Shown: positions 1 to 9,049, counted from the first letter of the stretch. The stretch: DNA of 64,000 bases from Pseudomonadales bacterium (GCA_028280345.1 JANQLY010000004.1:124001-188000), one strand, 5' to 3'. Program-made: numbers and translations. Notes: generated by a model from the sequence alone, not told the origin.

Positions 1-639
1 GAGATTACCGACACTGCTTCACTGGCCTTGCCGGAGTTTGTTGAAATGATGCGTGCTGCCCATGAGCAGGGCAAGGATGTGGCGCGGGTACATTCCGGAG
101 ATCCATCCATCTATGGTGCGATTGGTGAGCAGATGCGCAAGCTTGATGAGCTGGGTATTGATTATGAGGTTGTGCCTGGTGTTACTGCGGCCAGTGCCTC
201 AGCGGCCTGGTTAAAAAAAGAATTTACCCTGTCGGGGGTGACGCAAACCGTAATCTATACGCGTTATGGCGCCAAAACCCCAATGCCGGAAAAGGAGAAT
301 CTTGCTTCGTTGGCGCAACATGGTGCGACTCTGGCGATTCACCTTGGGGTGAGCCATATTCATAAAATTGTCGATGAATTACTGCCTTTCTACGGTGAAA
401 ACTGTCCCGTTGCCGTGTGTTATCGCACCAGTTGGCCGGATCAGGACAAGGTAAGTGGAACATTAGGTGATATTGTTGAAAAAGTGCGTGCCAAAAAAAT
501 TACCCGTACGGCGCTAATCCTCGTGGGTCATGTGCTTGATCCGGAAGCGTTCAACGACTCTTTCCTTTACGATGAAGACAAGGCGCATATCTATCGGCCC
601 AAAGTTAAACCCTCTGCACCGCGCAAGGTTAAGCGTTAG
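1..639 (+). CDS. cobM: Precorrin-4 C11-methyltransferase CobM (5' end outside window)
   Basis: The reading frame is open from base 1, so the start codon lies upstream of the window; 212 residues are visible. The tetrapyrrole methylase signature GDPSIYGAIGEQ is near the visible N terminus, followed by VVPGVTAASASAAWL, typical of CobM/CbiF. The enzyme transfers a methyl group from S-adenosylmethionine to C11 of precorrin-4 in cobalamin synthesis and acts in the cytoplasm. It is parted from cobW by about 7.3 kb of unrelated minus-strand genes, so it is probably the last gene of a cob transcript entering from the left. The Lys/Arg/Pro-rich C-terminal tail is not catalytic. The identification is firm; only the N terminus is unseen. 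Confidence 0.93.
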   Translation, partial: EITDTASLALPEFVEMMRAAHEQGKDVARVHSGDPSIYGAIGEQMRKLDELGIDYEVVPGVTAASASAAWLKKEFTLSGVTQTVIYTRYGAKTPMPEKENLASLAQHGATLAIHLGVSHIHKIVDELLPFYGENCPVAVCYRTSWPDQDKVSGTLGDIVEKVRAKKITRTALILVGHVLDPEAFNDSFLYDEDKAHIYRPKVKPSAPRKVKR

Positions 640-713
640 TTTTCATTAAACAAGAATAAAACCGCCAGTTGAGAAAGCTGACAGTTTATTCTTATCTGAT
701 ATGAAGTTGGTAG

Positions 714-1487
714 CTATTTGGTAAAGCGGTAGGATTGAACCTGCTGTTCCTTGCCATCAATGAATGTGTAAGTCTCTGCAACCCACATATTGCTTCCAGA
801 GACACGTATTTCCACGCGTACATTGGAGCGCTGCACACCTGTCACAGTTGTACCTTCGTTGTTGTTCAAATAGAAATCGTATTTGTTTGGCTCAGCTCGA
901 TATTCACCGGTAAAGCGCAAGGTTTCAGGTGATGCAGAAAACGATGAGATTAATGTAAAACCGCTGGCTTCATCATAGGTCATGGTTGCGGTACCGGAAT
1001 GGTTAGTATCGCTGCCTTCTGCCTTGATGTCCGAGAGTTCAAATTTGGCTTCTGTTTTTGAAGTTAACACGACTTTTGCCTTGCCGCTGCCACTGATACG
1101 TTTGCCTTCAGTATCTGTAGACCAGATGGCAACATTCCATTCACCAATAAAATCTTCCAGATGGCGTTTACCTGCTTCGTCGACAGTTTCGCCCTGATTG
1201 GCGCCACCAATGGAATCTGCCAGCATTTTGGTGCGATTATCTTCACGTGCCTGGCCGTATTCGTACATGGCGCCGGTCGCGGCGCCAGCCGCAGCACCGG
1301 TTGCCGCACCAGCAGCAGCCCAGCCTTTTTCACCGGAAGCTGCGCCCATGGCAAGACCGAGCATGGCGCCGCCCGCTGCACCATAGCCGGCGCCGCGTCG
1401 TGCAGCTGCACCTTCTTCGGTATTGGCACAGCCGTAGATGCCAGTGATGATTGTAATAGCAATGAAGGCAGAAAAAAGACGGTTCAT
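714..1487 (-). CDS. Glycine-zipper lipoprotein-like secreted protein
   Basis: A 257-residue protein when started at the ATG at 1487, which has an AGGAG ribosome site just upstream; the frame stays open further 5' but that extension has no signal sequence. It opens with a hydrophobic signal segment ending in GIYGCAN, a plausible lipobox. A Gly/Ala-rich glycine-zipper stretch follows (about residues 30-75, GAGYGAAGGAMLGLAMG-type repeats), which may insert in or span a membrane. The remaining ~160 residues look like a soluble beta-rich domain (IGEWNVAIWSTDTEGKRI onwards). The gene converges on cobM. No function is recognised. Outer-membrane lipoprotein is inferred from the signal and the glycine zipper. 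Confidence 0.75.
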   Translation of the reverse strand: MNRLFSAFIAITIITGIYGCANTEEGAAARRGAGYGAAGGAMLGLAMGAASGEKGWAAAGAATGAAAGAATGAMYEYGQAREDNRTKMLADSIGGANQGETVDEAGKRHLEDFIGEWNVAIWSTDTEGKRISGSGKAKVVLTSKTEAKFELSDIKAEGSDTNHSGTATMTYDEASGFTLISSFSASPETLRFTGEYRAEPNKYDFYLNNNEGTTVTGVQRSNVRVEIRVSGSNMWVAETYTFIDGKEQQVQSYRFTK

Positions 1488-1699
1488 TTTATGCTCCTGA
1501 TAAAGCCTGTGACGAAGGGCAATGATACTAGCATGGCATAACAGTTGATGACAGGTTTGGAAAAATGCGTACAAAGTCAATAAAAATGCAAGGGTTGCTT
1601 GTGTGGCAGGTGATACAGTTTGTATAGTGTTACGTGGTTTTATTATGCAGTTATGTAAAGACGCATACATGTCGAATAGGGGGGGAGAGTAGGGTGAAG

Positions 1700-2617
1700 A
1701 TGCAGTTTTTGGCAGCAATACTGGTCTGTTTTTTCTTATCTGTATCCTGGGTTGTGGCCCAGGCAAATGATGAGGCAGTGGTACTTGAAGAGCAATGGAC
1801 GCTGGATTCCTTTTTGAGGCGACCCGAGTCGGTTATCTATCATCCGGGGACTCAGTTGCTTTATGTATCCAATATCAATGGTGGTGGTGTTGAAAAAAAT
1901 AACAGAGGCTATATCACCACGGTTAATCTGGAAGGCCAGGTGATTAAATCCTACTGGCTTGCGGGTTTAAATGCACCAAAAGGGCTCGCTCTGTCTGGTA
2001 ATACACTTTATATAGCAGATATTGATGAGCTGATCGTCGTTGATATACCTGCGGCAAAAATCACACAGCGCTATCCGGCAGAGGGTGCCACTTTCCTAAA
2101 TGATGTGGCAATTGATGCACAGGGTAATGTTTATGTATCAGATTCCTGGAGTTCACTGATTTACAAGCTGCCTTCCGGAGGTTCATCTCTGGAAATCTGG
2201 ATTGATGATGAAGCGGTGAGAAACCCCAATGGGGTTTATGCTGAGCAGGACCATCTGGTTGTTGCGGCGGGTGATCTGAATGGCGAGCCACTGAATTCTA
2301 AAAAGCCGGGTTCAAAGCGTTATCTCAAAACCATTGATTACAGCACCGGGGACATAAAACCGTTACACACAACCGAGCCGGTTGGTGGTATTGATGCGAT
2401 TGAAGCTGATGGCCAAGGGGGATATTGGCTCTCTGACTGGAAAGCAGGCAAAGTTATGCACTACAGCGCTCAAGGCCAAACAATGGTATTGCTGGAAAGA
2501 GAATCCGGTACAGCAGATCTGACTTATCTGGCTGAAACAAACACAATTTATTTGCCGTTAATGGAAGAACAGAAGCTGATGGCACTTGGGGTGGGGCATG
2601 CCGCACAGCAGGATTAG
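1700..2617 (+). CDS. Secreted SMP-30/gluconolactonase-like beta-propeller protein
   Basis: A 305-residue protein with a clear signal peptide (MQFLAAILVCFFLSVSWVVA, cleaved after AQA). The mature part has repeated blades with motifs such as VIYHPGTQLLYVSNI, FLNDVAIDAQGNVYVSD and NPNGVYAEQDHLVVAAGD. These resemble SMP-30/gluconolaconase/NHL propellers, where Asn/Asp residues of such loops bind a metal. The ATG at 1700 is chosen because a G-rich ribosome site precedes it and the signal peptide starts there; an in-frame GTG at 1694 is possible. The 3' end overlaps the convergent TPR gene by 4 bp. The substrate is unknown, and a periplasmic lactonase or a non-catalytic binding propeller are both possible. 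Confidence 0.75.
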   Translation: MQFLAAILVCFFLSVSWVVAQANDEAVVLEEQWTLDSFLRRPESVIYHPGTQLLYVSNINGGGVEKNNRGYITTVNLEGQVIKSYWLAGLNAPKGLALSGNTLYIADIDELIVVDIPAAKITQRYPAEGATFLNDVAIDAQGNVYVSDSWSSLIYKLPSGGSSLEIWIDDEAVRNPNGVYAEQDHLVVAAGDLNGEPLNSKKPGSKRYLKTIDYSTGDIKPLHTTEPVGGIDAIEADGQGGYWLSDWKAGKVMHYSAQGQTMVLLERESGTADLTYLAETNTIYLPLMEEQKLMALGVGHAAQQD

Positions 2618-3930
2618 AACTCTTTAGCCTCGTTCATCAAAAGCTGTGTTTCCTTGCTGTACGCTATCCAGGTGTCAATAAGATGGCGATCCTCATTGTG
2701 TGCATCGGCAAGTTCAGCGGCACTTTCGAAGGCTTTAATTGCCTTGTCAAACTGTTGTTGATAGAACCAGCTTGAACCAATCAGCAGATGCAGGTTGACC
2801 ACTTGTTTGGCTTCCCAGCTTATACCTGTTTCGGGGTCCGGAGTTATTTCCAGCTTGTCCAGAGCGGCGCGCGCAGTATCTGAGGCGGCCTGATATTGTT
2901 CGTTTTCAAAATAGAGATGAGCTAACTGAGTTGTTAACAAGACATCACTGGAAAGGGTGACTGCCTGCTGTAGTGCTTCAATCGCTTTGTCCTGTTCTTT
3001 TGCGCTGAGCCAGAGACTGGTGAGAAAGCGATAGTTCCTACTATTTTTCTTGATCTCACCCTGACGCAAACCTTGTTCAACAATAAGACCAGCGCGAAAG
3101 ACATCACCGGATTCCTGCAGCAGGTGAGCAAGCTGGATAAGATGGGTTTCGCTGAGGGAATACTGATTAATATAGGCGGCATCAAGAACCTGCAACTGTC
3201 TATCGGTTTTCGCCTGGATATTGTAAATATCGGCCAGTTGAGTCCAGTAAGTACTTTTTGAATAATGGGCTATCAATTGCTTTAAAATCAATTCCATTGA
3301 AGCATAATTTTTTTCTTGAAAGTAAATGAAAGCAGCCAGTTGCAGCCAGCTTTCATCCGGGACTTCATCGTCCGAAATCAGGCTGAGAGCTTTTTCTATA
3401 TTGCTTCGGGCATCGTCATATTGTTCCAGTGTATAGTAAAGCTGAGCACGAAAAGCATAGGCCTGTGCGGTGGGGTTTTCCTGTATAGCAAACCAATGCT
3501 CCAGATAGTGTAATGCCTCAGACGGATTTTCTTGAGCGGCGTATAACTGTGCCAGTGTAAATAGTGCTTCAAGTTTGGCGGACCGGGATAACTCCAGTGT
3601 CAGCATTAATTCATATATCTTCAGAGCTTCAGTGTACTGCTCCAGTTGCTGTTTGACATAGGCCTGCATTCGAAGTGTCTGTGCACGCTCATCCTGATTC
3701 AGCTTTCTATCGAGTAGTTTTTTAAGTTGTTCGTCTGCCTCATTCCATTGTTGTTGCTCAGTCAGGGCCTCTATTTTGGCTAATTTCTTATAGGTAGCAT
3801 CGCGCAGAACAGGAGTTTGTCGCGTTTTGTCGTTGTGCTCGAGTTCGTGAGACGATGCTGGTGTTGCTGCAACAAGTGTAGATAGCAATAAGCAATACAG
3901 GCTGATTGTATAAATGATTTTGCTAGCCAT
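2614..3930 (-). CDS. Periplasmic TPR protein of the TonB2-type cluster
   Basis: A 438-residue protein with a signal peptide (hydrophobic LYCLLLSTLVAATPASS) followed by tandem tetratricopeptide repeats through most of its length (for example ALKIYELMLTLELSRSAKLEALFTLAQLYA and KAIKAFESAAELA). It is the last gene of the minus-strand operon, 7 bp after tonB. Vibrio TonB2 clusters carry a TPR gene in the same place next to tonB2. By that analogy it is a periplasmic helper of the TonB complex, perhaps organising contact with receptors or the cell wall. No enzymatic domain is visible. Membership in the operon is strong; the precise role is inferred. Confidence 0.82.
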   Translation of the reverse strand: MASKIIYTISLYCLLLSTLVAATPASSHELEHNDKTRQTPVLRDATYKKLAKIEALTEQQQWNEADEQLKKLLDRKLNQDERAQTLRMQAYVKQQLEQYTEALKIYELMLTLELSRSAKLEALFTLAQLYAAQENPSEALHYLEHWFAIQENPTAQAYAFRAQLYYTLEQYDDARSNIEKALSLISDDEVPDESWLQLAAFIYFQEKNYASMELILKQLIAHYSKSTYWTQLADIYNIQAKTDRQLQVLDAAYINQYSLSETHLIQLAHLLQESGDVFRAGLIVEQGLRQGEIKKNSRNYRFLTSLWLSAKEQDKAIEALQQAVTLSSDVLLTTQLAHLYFENEQYQAASDTARAALDKLEITPDPETGISWEAKQVVNLHLLIGSSWFYQQQFDKAIKAFESAAELADAHNEDRHLIDTWIAYSKETQLLMNEAKEF

Positions 3931-3937
3931 TGCTAAA

Positions 3938-4543
3938 TTATTTCTTTATCTCGAACTGGAAGGGGCGGCGCACGCCCCGGACTTCAATGGCTTGGCCATC
4001 GACAATGCGGGGCTGGAATTTCATTTTTTTAGCAGCATTGATTGCAGAGCGTGTGAAAACCCCAGGGGGTTCTTCTTCGACCACAATAACGTTTTTAACA
4101 CTGCCATCGCGGGTGATTGTAAATTCCAGCAGCACATAACCGGATAGTTTGCGTTGCAGTGCGCGCTGTGGGTAAACCGGCGCTACGGCAAACAGAGGAA
4201 TGAATTCGCTGTCTCCAGTACTAAATTTCAGATCTGTTGTTATCGTCATATCTATAGATGGAGTTTCAACAGACAGTTTGCTCGTTGGCATATTTGGAGA
4301 TGATAACTCGGGAACTGGCACCGGTGGAGCAGGTTCAAGTAGTTCGGGTTTGTCTGGTAAATAGCGTTTATAGTTGGTATCGATACTGCGCTTTGGCATA
4401 ACAACGCTACTGATATTGCTTGCTGATGAATCGTGTCGTATGTATGTGGCACTTTCGATTAACCAGGCCATTAACAGAAATAGTCCTGTGACAACAAGGC
4501 AGCCAAAAAAAGCAGGGATAAGATACGACAGGCGGATGCTCAT
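3938..4543 (-). CDS. tonB: TonB energy-transducing protein (TonB2-like)
   Basis: A 201-residue protein with one N-terminal transmembrane helix (about residues 9-29, LIPAFFGCLVVTGLFLLMAWL), a short Pro-rich linker (PAPPVPVPEL) and a C-terminal TonB domain (about 115-201). The domain has the usual VYPQRALQRKLSGYVLLEFTI and FQPRIVDGQAIEVRGVR segments. It carries proton-motive energy from ExbB/ExbD across the periplasm to TonB-dependent receptors. The linker is much shorter than in E. coli TonB, as is normal for TonB2-class proteins that need a partner such as TtpC. It lies 10 bp after exbD in the same operon. Confidence 0.92.
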   Translation of the reverse strand: MSIRLSYLIPAFFGCLVVTGLFLLMAWLIESATYIRHDSSASNISSVVMPKRSIDTNYKRYLPDKPELLEPAPPVPVPELSSPNMPTSKLSVETPSIDMTITTDLKFSTGDSEFIPLFAVAPVYPQRALQRKLSGYVLLEFTITRDGSVKNVIVVEEEPPGVFTRSAINAAKKMKFQPRIVDGQAIEVRGVRRPFQFEIKK

Positions 4544-4553
4544 AGCTCTGCGT

Positions 4554-4964
4554 TTAGCGAGGTGGATTTGTTGCTACCGAAACATCGTTAATGCCGATAC
4601 TGCGGGCTGCATCAATAACAGCGGTCAGTGTTTTGACGTTGGCATCTTCATCGGCTTGAATCACTAGCGCGCTTTGTGGAGCAGCAGCGTGCAGGCTGGC
4701 AAGATTAGCCTGTACGGAAAGTACATCAATGCGGCGTTGGTCTACCCATATCTCATTTTGTTTGGTGATTGCTATCAGGATGTTCACATTTTCAACAGAT
4801 TGAGTCATTTCCGCTTCCGGTCGATCAACCTCGACACCGGCGGGTTTGATAAAAGAAGCACTGACAACAAAAAAGATCAGCATAATAAACACCACGTCCA
4901 ACATCGGCGTTAGATCGATGGGAGCTTCCTCTTCGCTGGCGATTTGAAGTAAACCCTTACGCAT
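4554..4964 (-). CDS. exbD: Biopolymer transport protein ExbD
   Basis: A 136-residue ExbD/TolR protein. One transmembrane helix near the N terminus contains the proton-path aspartate in PIDLTPMLDVVFIMLIFF. A periplasmic domain follows, with LVIQADEDANVKTLTAVIDAA, the usual ExbD/TolR fold ending. It works with ExbB as the proton-driven motor for TonB. The gene lies 10 bp after exbB and 10 bp before tonB. Length and motif order are ordinary. Confidence 0.95.
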   Translation of the reverse strand: MRKGLLQIASEEEAPIDLTPMLDVVFIMLIFFVVSASFIKPAGVEVDRPEAEMTQSVENVNILIAITKQNEIWVDQRRIDVLSVQANLASLHAAAPQSALVIQADEDANVKTLTAVIDAARSIGINDVSVATNPPR

Positions 4965-4974
4965 AATCTTTCCT

Positions 4975-5484
4975 TTAACCGAGCAGGTGGTCGAGCTGGC
5001 GTTCCTGTTGCAGAGAAGTCTGCTTGAGAACTACCATGGCGATAAAGCCGGATAATGCGGCAACCATGCCTGCCATCGCTGGAATAGTTGCACGGCCGAT
5101 ACCGTCAGCCATGGCGCGGCTGTCACTGCTATCTGTCAGGGCCATCACTGCAAATACTTCAATCATGCCGGTTACGGTACCGAGTAAGCCTAACAGGGGG
5201 CCAAGTGCGACGAGTGCGCTGACCAATGGAATAAAGCGTTGAATTTGCAGCAGTACATGCGAGTGCAAACCCTCGCGAATGCGGTGCGCACACCATGAGT
5301 GATGTTCACTGCGAGCCTGCCATTGCTGCGAAACCTGTTGCAGCTTGTCAGGGAGCTGGAAACGATAAAAACACAGACGCTCAAATACCAGGGCCCAGAT
5401 GGCGAAAATCAACGCTGCAATCAACCACAGTACTGGCCCGCCGCGAGCCATAAACTCCTGAAGCATAAATAGCAGCTGTGTCAT
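4975..5484 (-). CDS. exbB: ExbB proton-channel protein (short, ExbB2-like)
   Basis: A 169-residue MotA/TolQ/ExbB family protein. It has an N-terminal transmembrane helix (GPVLWLIAALIFAIWALVF) and the conserved helices LVALGPLLGLLGTVTGMIEVF and ATIPAMAGMVAALSGFIAMVV, which form the channel around ExbD. Its ATG overlaps the stop of the preceding large ExbB-like gene by 4 bp, implying translational coupling. It is the second ExbB-type protein of the operon, as in Vibrio TonB2 loci, where the short one pairs with ExbD and TonB2. Confidence 0.93.
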   Translation of the reverse strand: MTQLLFMLQEFMARGGPVLWLIAALIFAIWALVFERLCFYRFQLPDKLQQVSQQWQARSEHHSWCAHRIREGLHSHVLLQIQRFIPLVSALVALGPLLGLLGTVTGMIEVFAVMALTDSSDSRAMADGIGRATIPAMAGMVAALSGFIAMVVLKQTSLQQERQLDHLLG

Positions 5485-6911
5485 GCCAGACGCTCACTGT
5501 TTTCCATGTTGTCTGCAACGACACCATAGGATTGTTGTTCTAGAATGGTAAGAATCTGCCGTGCGCGGTAATTGACAACCGCGTGCAGCATTACTGTCGG
5601 TACCGCGACACACAGTCCGAGAACGGTGGTGACAAGAGCACTGGAAATACCGCCGGCCATGGCCTGGGGATCACCTGCGCCGTAAATGGTAATAGCCTGA
5701 AACGTCATAATCATGCCGATCACAGTACCGAGCAAACCAAGTAGTGGAGCAACCATAGCGATTACCTTAAGCGCGGAGATGCCTTTTTCGATCTCGGGCC
5801 GCTCTTTGAGTATCGCTTCAGCGAGTTTGAATTCGAGGTTTTCAATATCCAGCTGTTTATTTTGCTCGTATACCAGCAATACGCGACCGAGTGGGTTATC
5901 CGGAGAAGCTTTGGATTGTTGCAGCTGCTGTGTTACTCGACTAAAGACAAAGCGCAGGTGGAACAGTCGCCAACACGCCAATACGATAGCGACGACAGCG
6001 AGCAGTGTAATGACGACGCCGACACTGCCACCCTGTTTCCAGCGCTCAGCTATTGATGGGCTTGTGATTAAAGCAGCGAGGTAGGTGCCACCATTAGGTC
6101 CGGTAGGGTCGATGGCGAAGCGATGGTAGCCGCTATTGGCACTTTGTAATGCGAGTGCTGCCTTGGAGTACTGGTTGCCGGTAAAACCTGCTTCAGGTTG
6201 ACGGGGTAAAACCATCAGTTGTTGACTTTGGCCATTAAAGCCCAGGTATTGGCCCGCCTGTACGAGGTTAAAAGAACCAACTCGTAATACGGTTTGTTCG
6301 GTTTGTTGTCCGTCGGGAGTAATGACCATGGCACTAAAGGTTTCCACAGTACCGGCCTTCGTCATTTCCCGTTGCGATTCAAACCATAGATGTTCCATAT
6401 CCTGTATGGAAGGTAGTGTGGTGGAGGCACTCATGGATTCAATCAGAGCGGTTAGTCGTTGTTCCCTACCCGGGTATTGTGCACTGATAACCGAGGTTTC
6501 AAACTCGCTGCGCAAATCGGCAGCGGTTGCGGAGACATGGCCGAAAAGTTCGGTCAAGGAGCCGAGTCGTTCCTGTAATTGTTCCTGGCGAGCCTCGATT
6601 TGCAACTCGTTATCGGCAAAGATTTGTTCGAGCTCTGCGCTACGTGCTTCCAATTGCTGTTTTTGCTTGAGCATATCGGCAAGTAGCTGCTTTTGCTTGT
6701 TGCGGTTAGCAATGAAGTCTTTTTCCCGTTGCCGCTGCTCTGCAGTTTCCAGAATCTGCGCTTGCTTGACCCTTTCCAGCAGGCTTTCAAGGCTATCAGA
6801 TGGTTGTAGAGCGGGCGGTTGTTGGGAAGATGTCTGTTGGGCAACTGCGGTATTACTGACCCAGGCGATTATCAGTACAAACAAGCATGTCATGTATTGC
6901 AGTTTATTCAT
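5481..6911 (-). CDS. TtpC-like large ExbB-family protein with periplasmic coiled coil
   Basis: A 476-residue protein: signal peptide, a long Gln/Glu-rich coiled coil (about residues 35-125), a periplasmic domain, then a transmembrane helix (VVITLLAVVAIVLACWRLF, about 295-313) and a C-terminal ExbB/TolQ channel domain (IAMVAPLLGLLGTVIGMIM and SALVTTVLGLCVAVPTVMLHA). This layout is that of TtpC, the extra component needed by Vibrio TonB2 systems, where it is thought to bridge the periplasm for the short TonB2. It overlaps its upstream neighbour and downstream exbB by 4 bp each, so the three genes are translated as a unit. Confidence 0.88.
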   Translation of the reverse strand: MNKLQYMTCLFVLIIAWVSNTAVAQQTSSQQPPALQPSDSLESLLERVKQAQILETAEQRQREKDFIANRNKQKQLLADMLKQKQQLEARSAELEQIFADNELQIEARQEQLQERLGSLTELFGHVSATAADLRSEFETSVISAQYPGREQRLTALIESMSASTTLPSIQDMEHLWFESQREMTKAGTVETFSAMVITPDGQQTEQTVLRVGSFNLVQAGQYLGFNGQSQQLMVLPRQPEAGFTGNQYSKAALALQSANSGYHRFAIDPTGPNGGTYLAALITSPSIAERWKQGGSVGVVITLLAVVAIVLACWRLFHLRFVFSRVTQQLQQSKASPDNPLGRVLLVYEQNKQLDIENLEFKLAEAILKERPEIEKGISALKVIAMVAPLLGLLGTVIGMIMTFQAITIYGAGDPQAMAGGISSALVTTVLGLCVAVPTVMLHAVVNYRARQILTILEQQSYGVVADNMENSERLA

Positions 6912-7708
6912 TGTGCTTGCCTCCCGTCCTGATTCCCCGGTCCGGTTGTGGGTGCGGAAATCGGTAGCGTCAATAAATCGACGGCGGCTTGCTTGTTAGC
7001 AAGCAACAATCCTTGTTCTATGGAATGGCGGTAGTGATGTTCGTCGAGCAGTTGCCATTGCTGCTCGGTTTGACTCCAGTGACCAAACACCTGTTGGTCA
7101 CCGGTTTCAAATAGCAGTGCAATACGGCCTACGCGCAGGATGTTAACAGCCATGGGCGTGCCGTTGATATCTATAACATCCGGGTAGCTGTCGATTTTAC
7201 GCCCATACTCTCTTTCGATGGAGTAGGCTTCCAGTACTTGGCGAAACTTTTCTGCCGTTGAAATATTGGCAAGATCAATATTGCGGCGCAACAGGGCAAT
7301 ACGCTCACGGCGTTCTTCGAGATGAAAAGGTAGATCCAGCTCAACAAAGGCAGCAAGGCTTTCAATCATTTGCAGCATCAATGGCGAGATACGGCGTTCC
7401 ATCATAGTGGCTTGCTCAAGCGATGTGCTGAGCTCGACGAGTTGTTGTTGCTGACTGGCGATTTGCTGATTCAATCGCGTATTGTAAATTTTCAGGCTGG
7501 CAACTTCCTGGCTGGCCTGACGGTATTGCTCAAGCAGTGTCAGGGTTTGTTCATAAGTTGCATCAATTGCACTCTGGGATTGACCAGCAGCTTTGATTTT
7601 CTCAGCTTCTGCCTGCTGGATATCCTCAAGCTCGGTGGCGCTGGCCGGCATGGCTAGAAACAGTGCAAGCAGCATGGAGGAAACAACGCAAAATCGTGTA
7701 GGGCTCAT
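6908..7708 (-). CDS. DUF3450 family periplasmic coiled-coil protein
   Basis: A 266-residue protein when started at the ATG at 7708, which has an AAGGAA ribosome site and begins a good signal peptide (VVSSMLLALFLAMPASA). The frame is open further upstream but without signal features. After cleavage comes a Gln-rich coiled coil, then the DUF3450 core (LMQMIESLAAFVELDLPFHL, ERIALLRRNIDLANISTAEKFRQVLEAY, INGTPMAVNILRVGRIAL). DUF3450 proteins regularly head TonB2/TtpC operons. It is the first gene of the six-gene operon and ends in a 4-bp overlap with the ttpC-like gene. Its molecular role is unknown, but a periplasmic partner of TtpC is likely. Confidence 0.88.
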   Translation of the reverse strand: MSPTRFCVVSSMLLALFLAMPASATELEDIQQAEAEKIKAAGQSQSAIDATYEQTLTLLEQYRQASQEVASLKIYNTRLNQQIASQQQQLVELSTSLEQATMMERRISPLMLQMIESLAAFVELDLPFHLEERRERIALLRRNIDLANISTAEKFRQVLEAYSIEREYGRKIDSYPDVIDINGTPMAVNILRVGRIALLFETGDQQVFGHWSQTEQQWQLLDEHHYRHSIEQGLLLANKQAAVDLLTLPISAPTTGPGNQDGRQAQ

Positions 7709-7903
7709 GCTTTCCTTCAGGTTTAGATGATGTTTTGTCGGGGTGGCAAAGATACCAAATAACGCGCTGGAATGCCTGATTTGTGGAGGCTTTTTTAAGT
7801 TTTTCATCAGCAATGGTTAGCTGTGTAAGTAGTTTCCGCGAATTGGGTGGCATATAGCCAGGCCAGGTTGTCCCGCTCGCATCAGAAACTTAAAATAGAC
7901 GAC

Positions 7904-7932
7904 CGCGTCGGCCCTGTGCGGCCGCGCTTTTT
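7904..7932 (+). terminator. Terminator-like hairpin in the cobW leader
   Basis: A GC-rich hairpin with arms CGCG-T-CGGCC (7904-7913) and GGCCGCGC (7920-7927) around a six-base loop, followed by five T. It sits about 35 bp before the cobW start, in the 258-bp gap between two divergent operons. It could stop upstream transcription or act as an attenuator for cobW. No cobalamin riboswitch core was found around it. Confidence 0.4.
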
Positions 7933-7966
7933 CCATAGTGGATAACTTAAGGCAGGTAGATTTTTC

Positions 7967-9049
7967 ATGCAGTTAAACAAGGTTCCGGCTACCGTAGTGA
8001 CCGGCTTTCTCGGCAGTGGCAAAACCACATTGCTGTCAAATATTATCAAGCAGGCTAACGGCAAGCGTATCGCAGTGATTGTCAACGAATTTGGCGAACT
8101 GGATATTGATGCGGATCTGCTGCGTTCGTGCCCGCTCGAGGGTTGTGAAGATGAGGCCTCAGCAACGGCAGCGGATAACGACAGCGGTGTCTATGAGCTT
8201 GCCAATGGCTGTATCTGCTGCACAGTGGAAGAGGAATTCTTGCCAGTGATGAAAGAGCTGGTGGAGCGCCGTGAGGAAATCGATCATATCCTCATTGAGA
8301 CTTCGGGACTGGCACTGCCCAAGCCCCTTGTGCAGGCATTTAACTGGCCCGAAGTTAAGCAGCACTGCACGGTGGATGCGGTAATCACTGTGGTAGATGG
8401 CCCGGCAGTCGCGGATGGTCGTATGGCGCATAACCCGGAGAAGGTTCAGCAACAGCGTATCCAGGATGAAAATCTTGATCACGATCCTTCTCTGCAGGAG
8501 TTGCTGGAAGATCAGCTCTGTTCTGCAGATCTGGTGATTGTGAGTAAAAATGATCTATTGAATGAAGAGCAGCGCGAGTCAGTTGAAGATGTGGTGCGCA
8601 GCCATGTGGCCGATGAGGTAAAAACCCTGAATATCTCCAAAGGAGAAGTGGCGAGTGAACTGATTATGGGGCTTGAATCTGCGTCCGAAGATCGTATCGA
8701 GGATATACATACCCACCATGATCATCACCACGACCATGATGAGGAACATCACCATGCTCACGACCACTTCAGTTCGGCTTCTCTGGAGTTTGGTGAGATG
8801 GATGCGGATAAAACCCTGCAAATCGTTAATGACCTGATCGCAACGCAAACCATCTACCGTGTAAAAGGTTTTCTTGCCGTTCCAGGTAGACCCATGCGTC
8901 AGGTGTTGCAAGGGGTAGGTATGCGCATCGATCAGTATTTTGATCGTCTCTGGCAGGAAGGTGAACCACGTAACAGCCGCCTGGTGTTTATTGGTAAAGA
9001 TCTGGATGAAGTGGCATTACGTGAGGCTTTGTCAGGTGCTTGCGTTTGA
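7967..9049 (+). CDS. cobW: CobW-family metal chaperone GTPase
   Basis: A 360-residue G3E GTPase. The P-loop is GFLGSGKTT (about residues 13-21) and the metal-binding Cys motif is GCICCT (about 81-86). A long His-rich loop (HHDHHHDHDEEHHHAHDH, about 249-266) precedes the C-terminal CobW_C domain (TQTIYRVKGFLAVPGRPMRQVLQGVG). In cobalamin clusters CobW is thought to deliver cobalt to the chelatase CobNST; other family members handle zinc. Its place 22 bp before cobN supports the cobalt role. Family identity is certain, the metal is inferred. Confidence 0.94.
   Translation: MQLNKVPATVVTGFLGSGKTTLLSNIIKQANGKRIAVIVNEFGELDIDADLLRSCPLEGCEDEASATAADNDSGVYELANGCICCTVEEEFLPVMKELVERREEIDHILIETSGLALPKPLVQAFNWPEVKQHCTVDAVITVVDGPAVADGRMAHNPEKVQQQRIQDENLDHDPSLQELLEDQLCSADLVIVSKNDLLNEEQRESVEDVVRSHVADEVKTLNISKGEVASELIMGLESASEDRIEDIHTHHDHHHDHDEEHHHAHDHFSSASLEFGEMDADKTLQIVNDLIATQTIYRVKGFLAVPGRPMRQVLQGVGMRIDQYFDRLWQEGEPRNSRLVFIGKDLDEVALREALSGACV

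Noticed and set aside
640..713. GAATAAAAC / GTTTATTC inverted repeat after cobM as terminator
   Set aside because: AT-rich, mismatched and with a long loop; too weak to call.
7709..7966. Possible cobalamin riboswitch before cobW (GCCAGGCCAGG resembles part of a B12 box)
   Set aside because: The rest of the conserved core is missing on both strands, so the match is too short.
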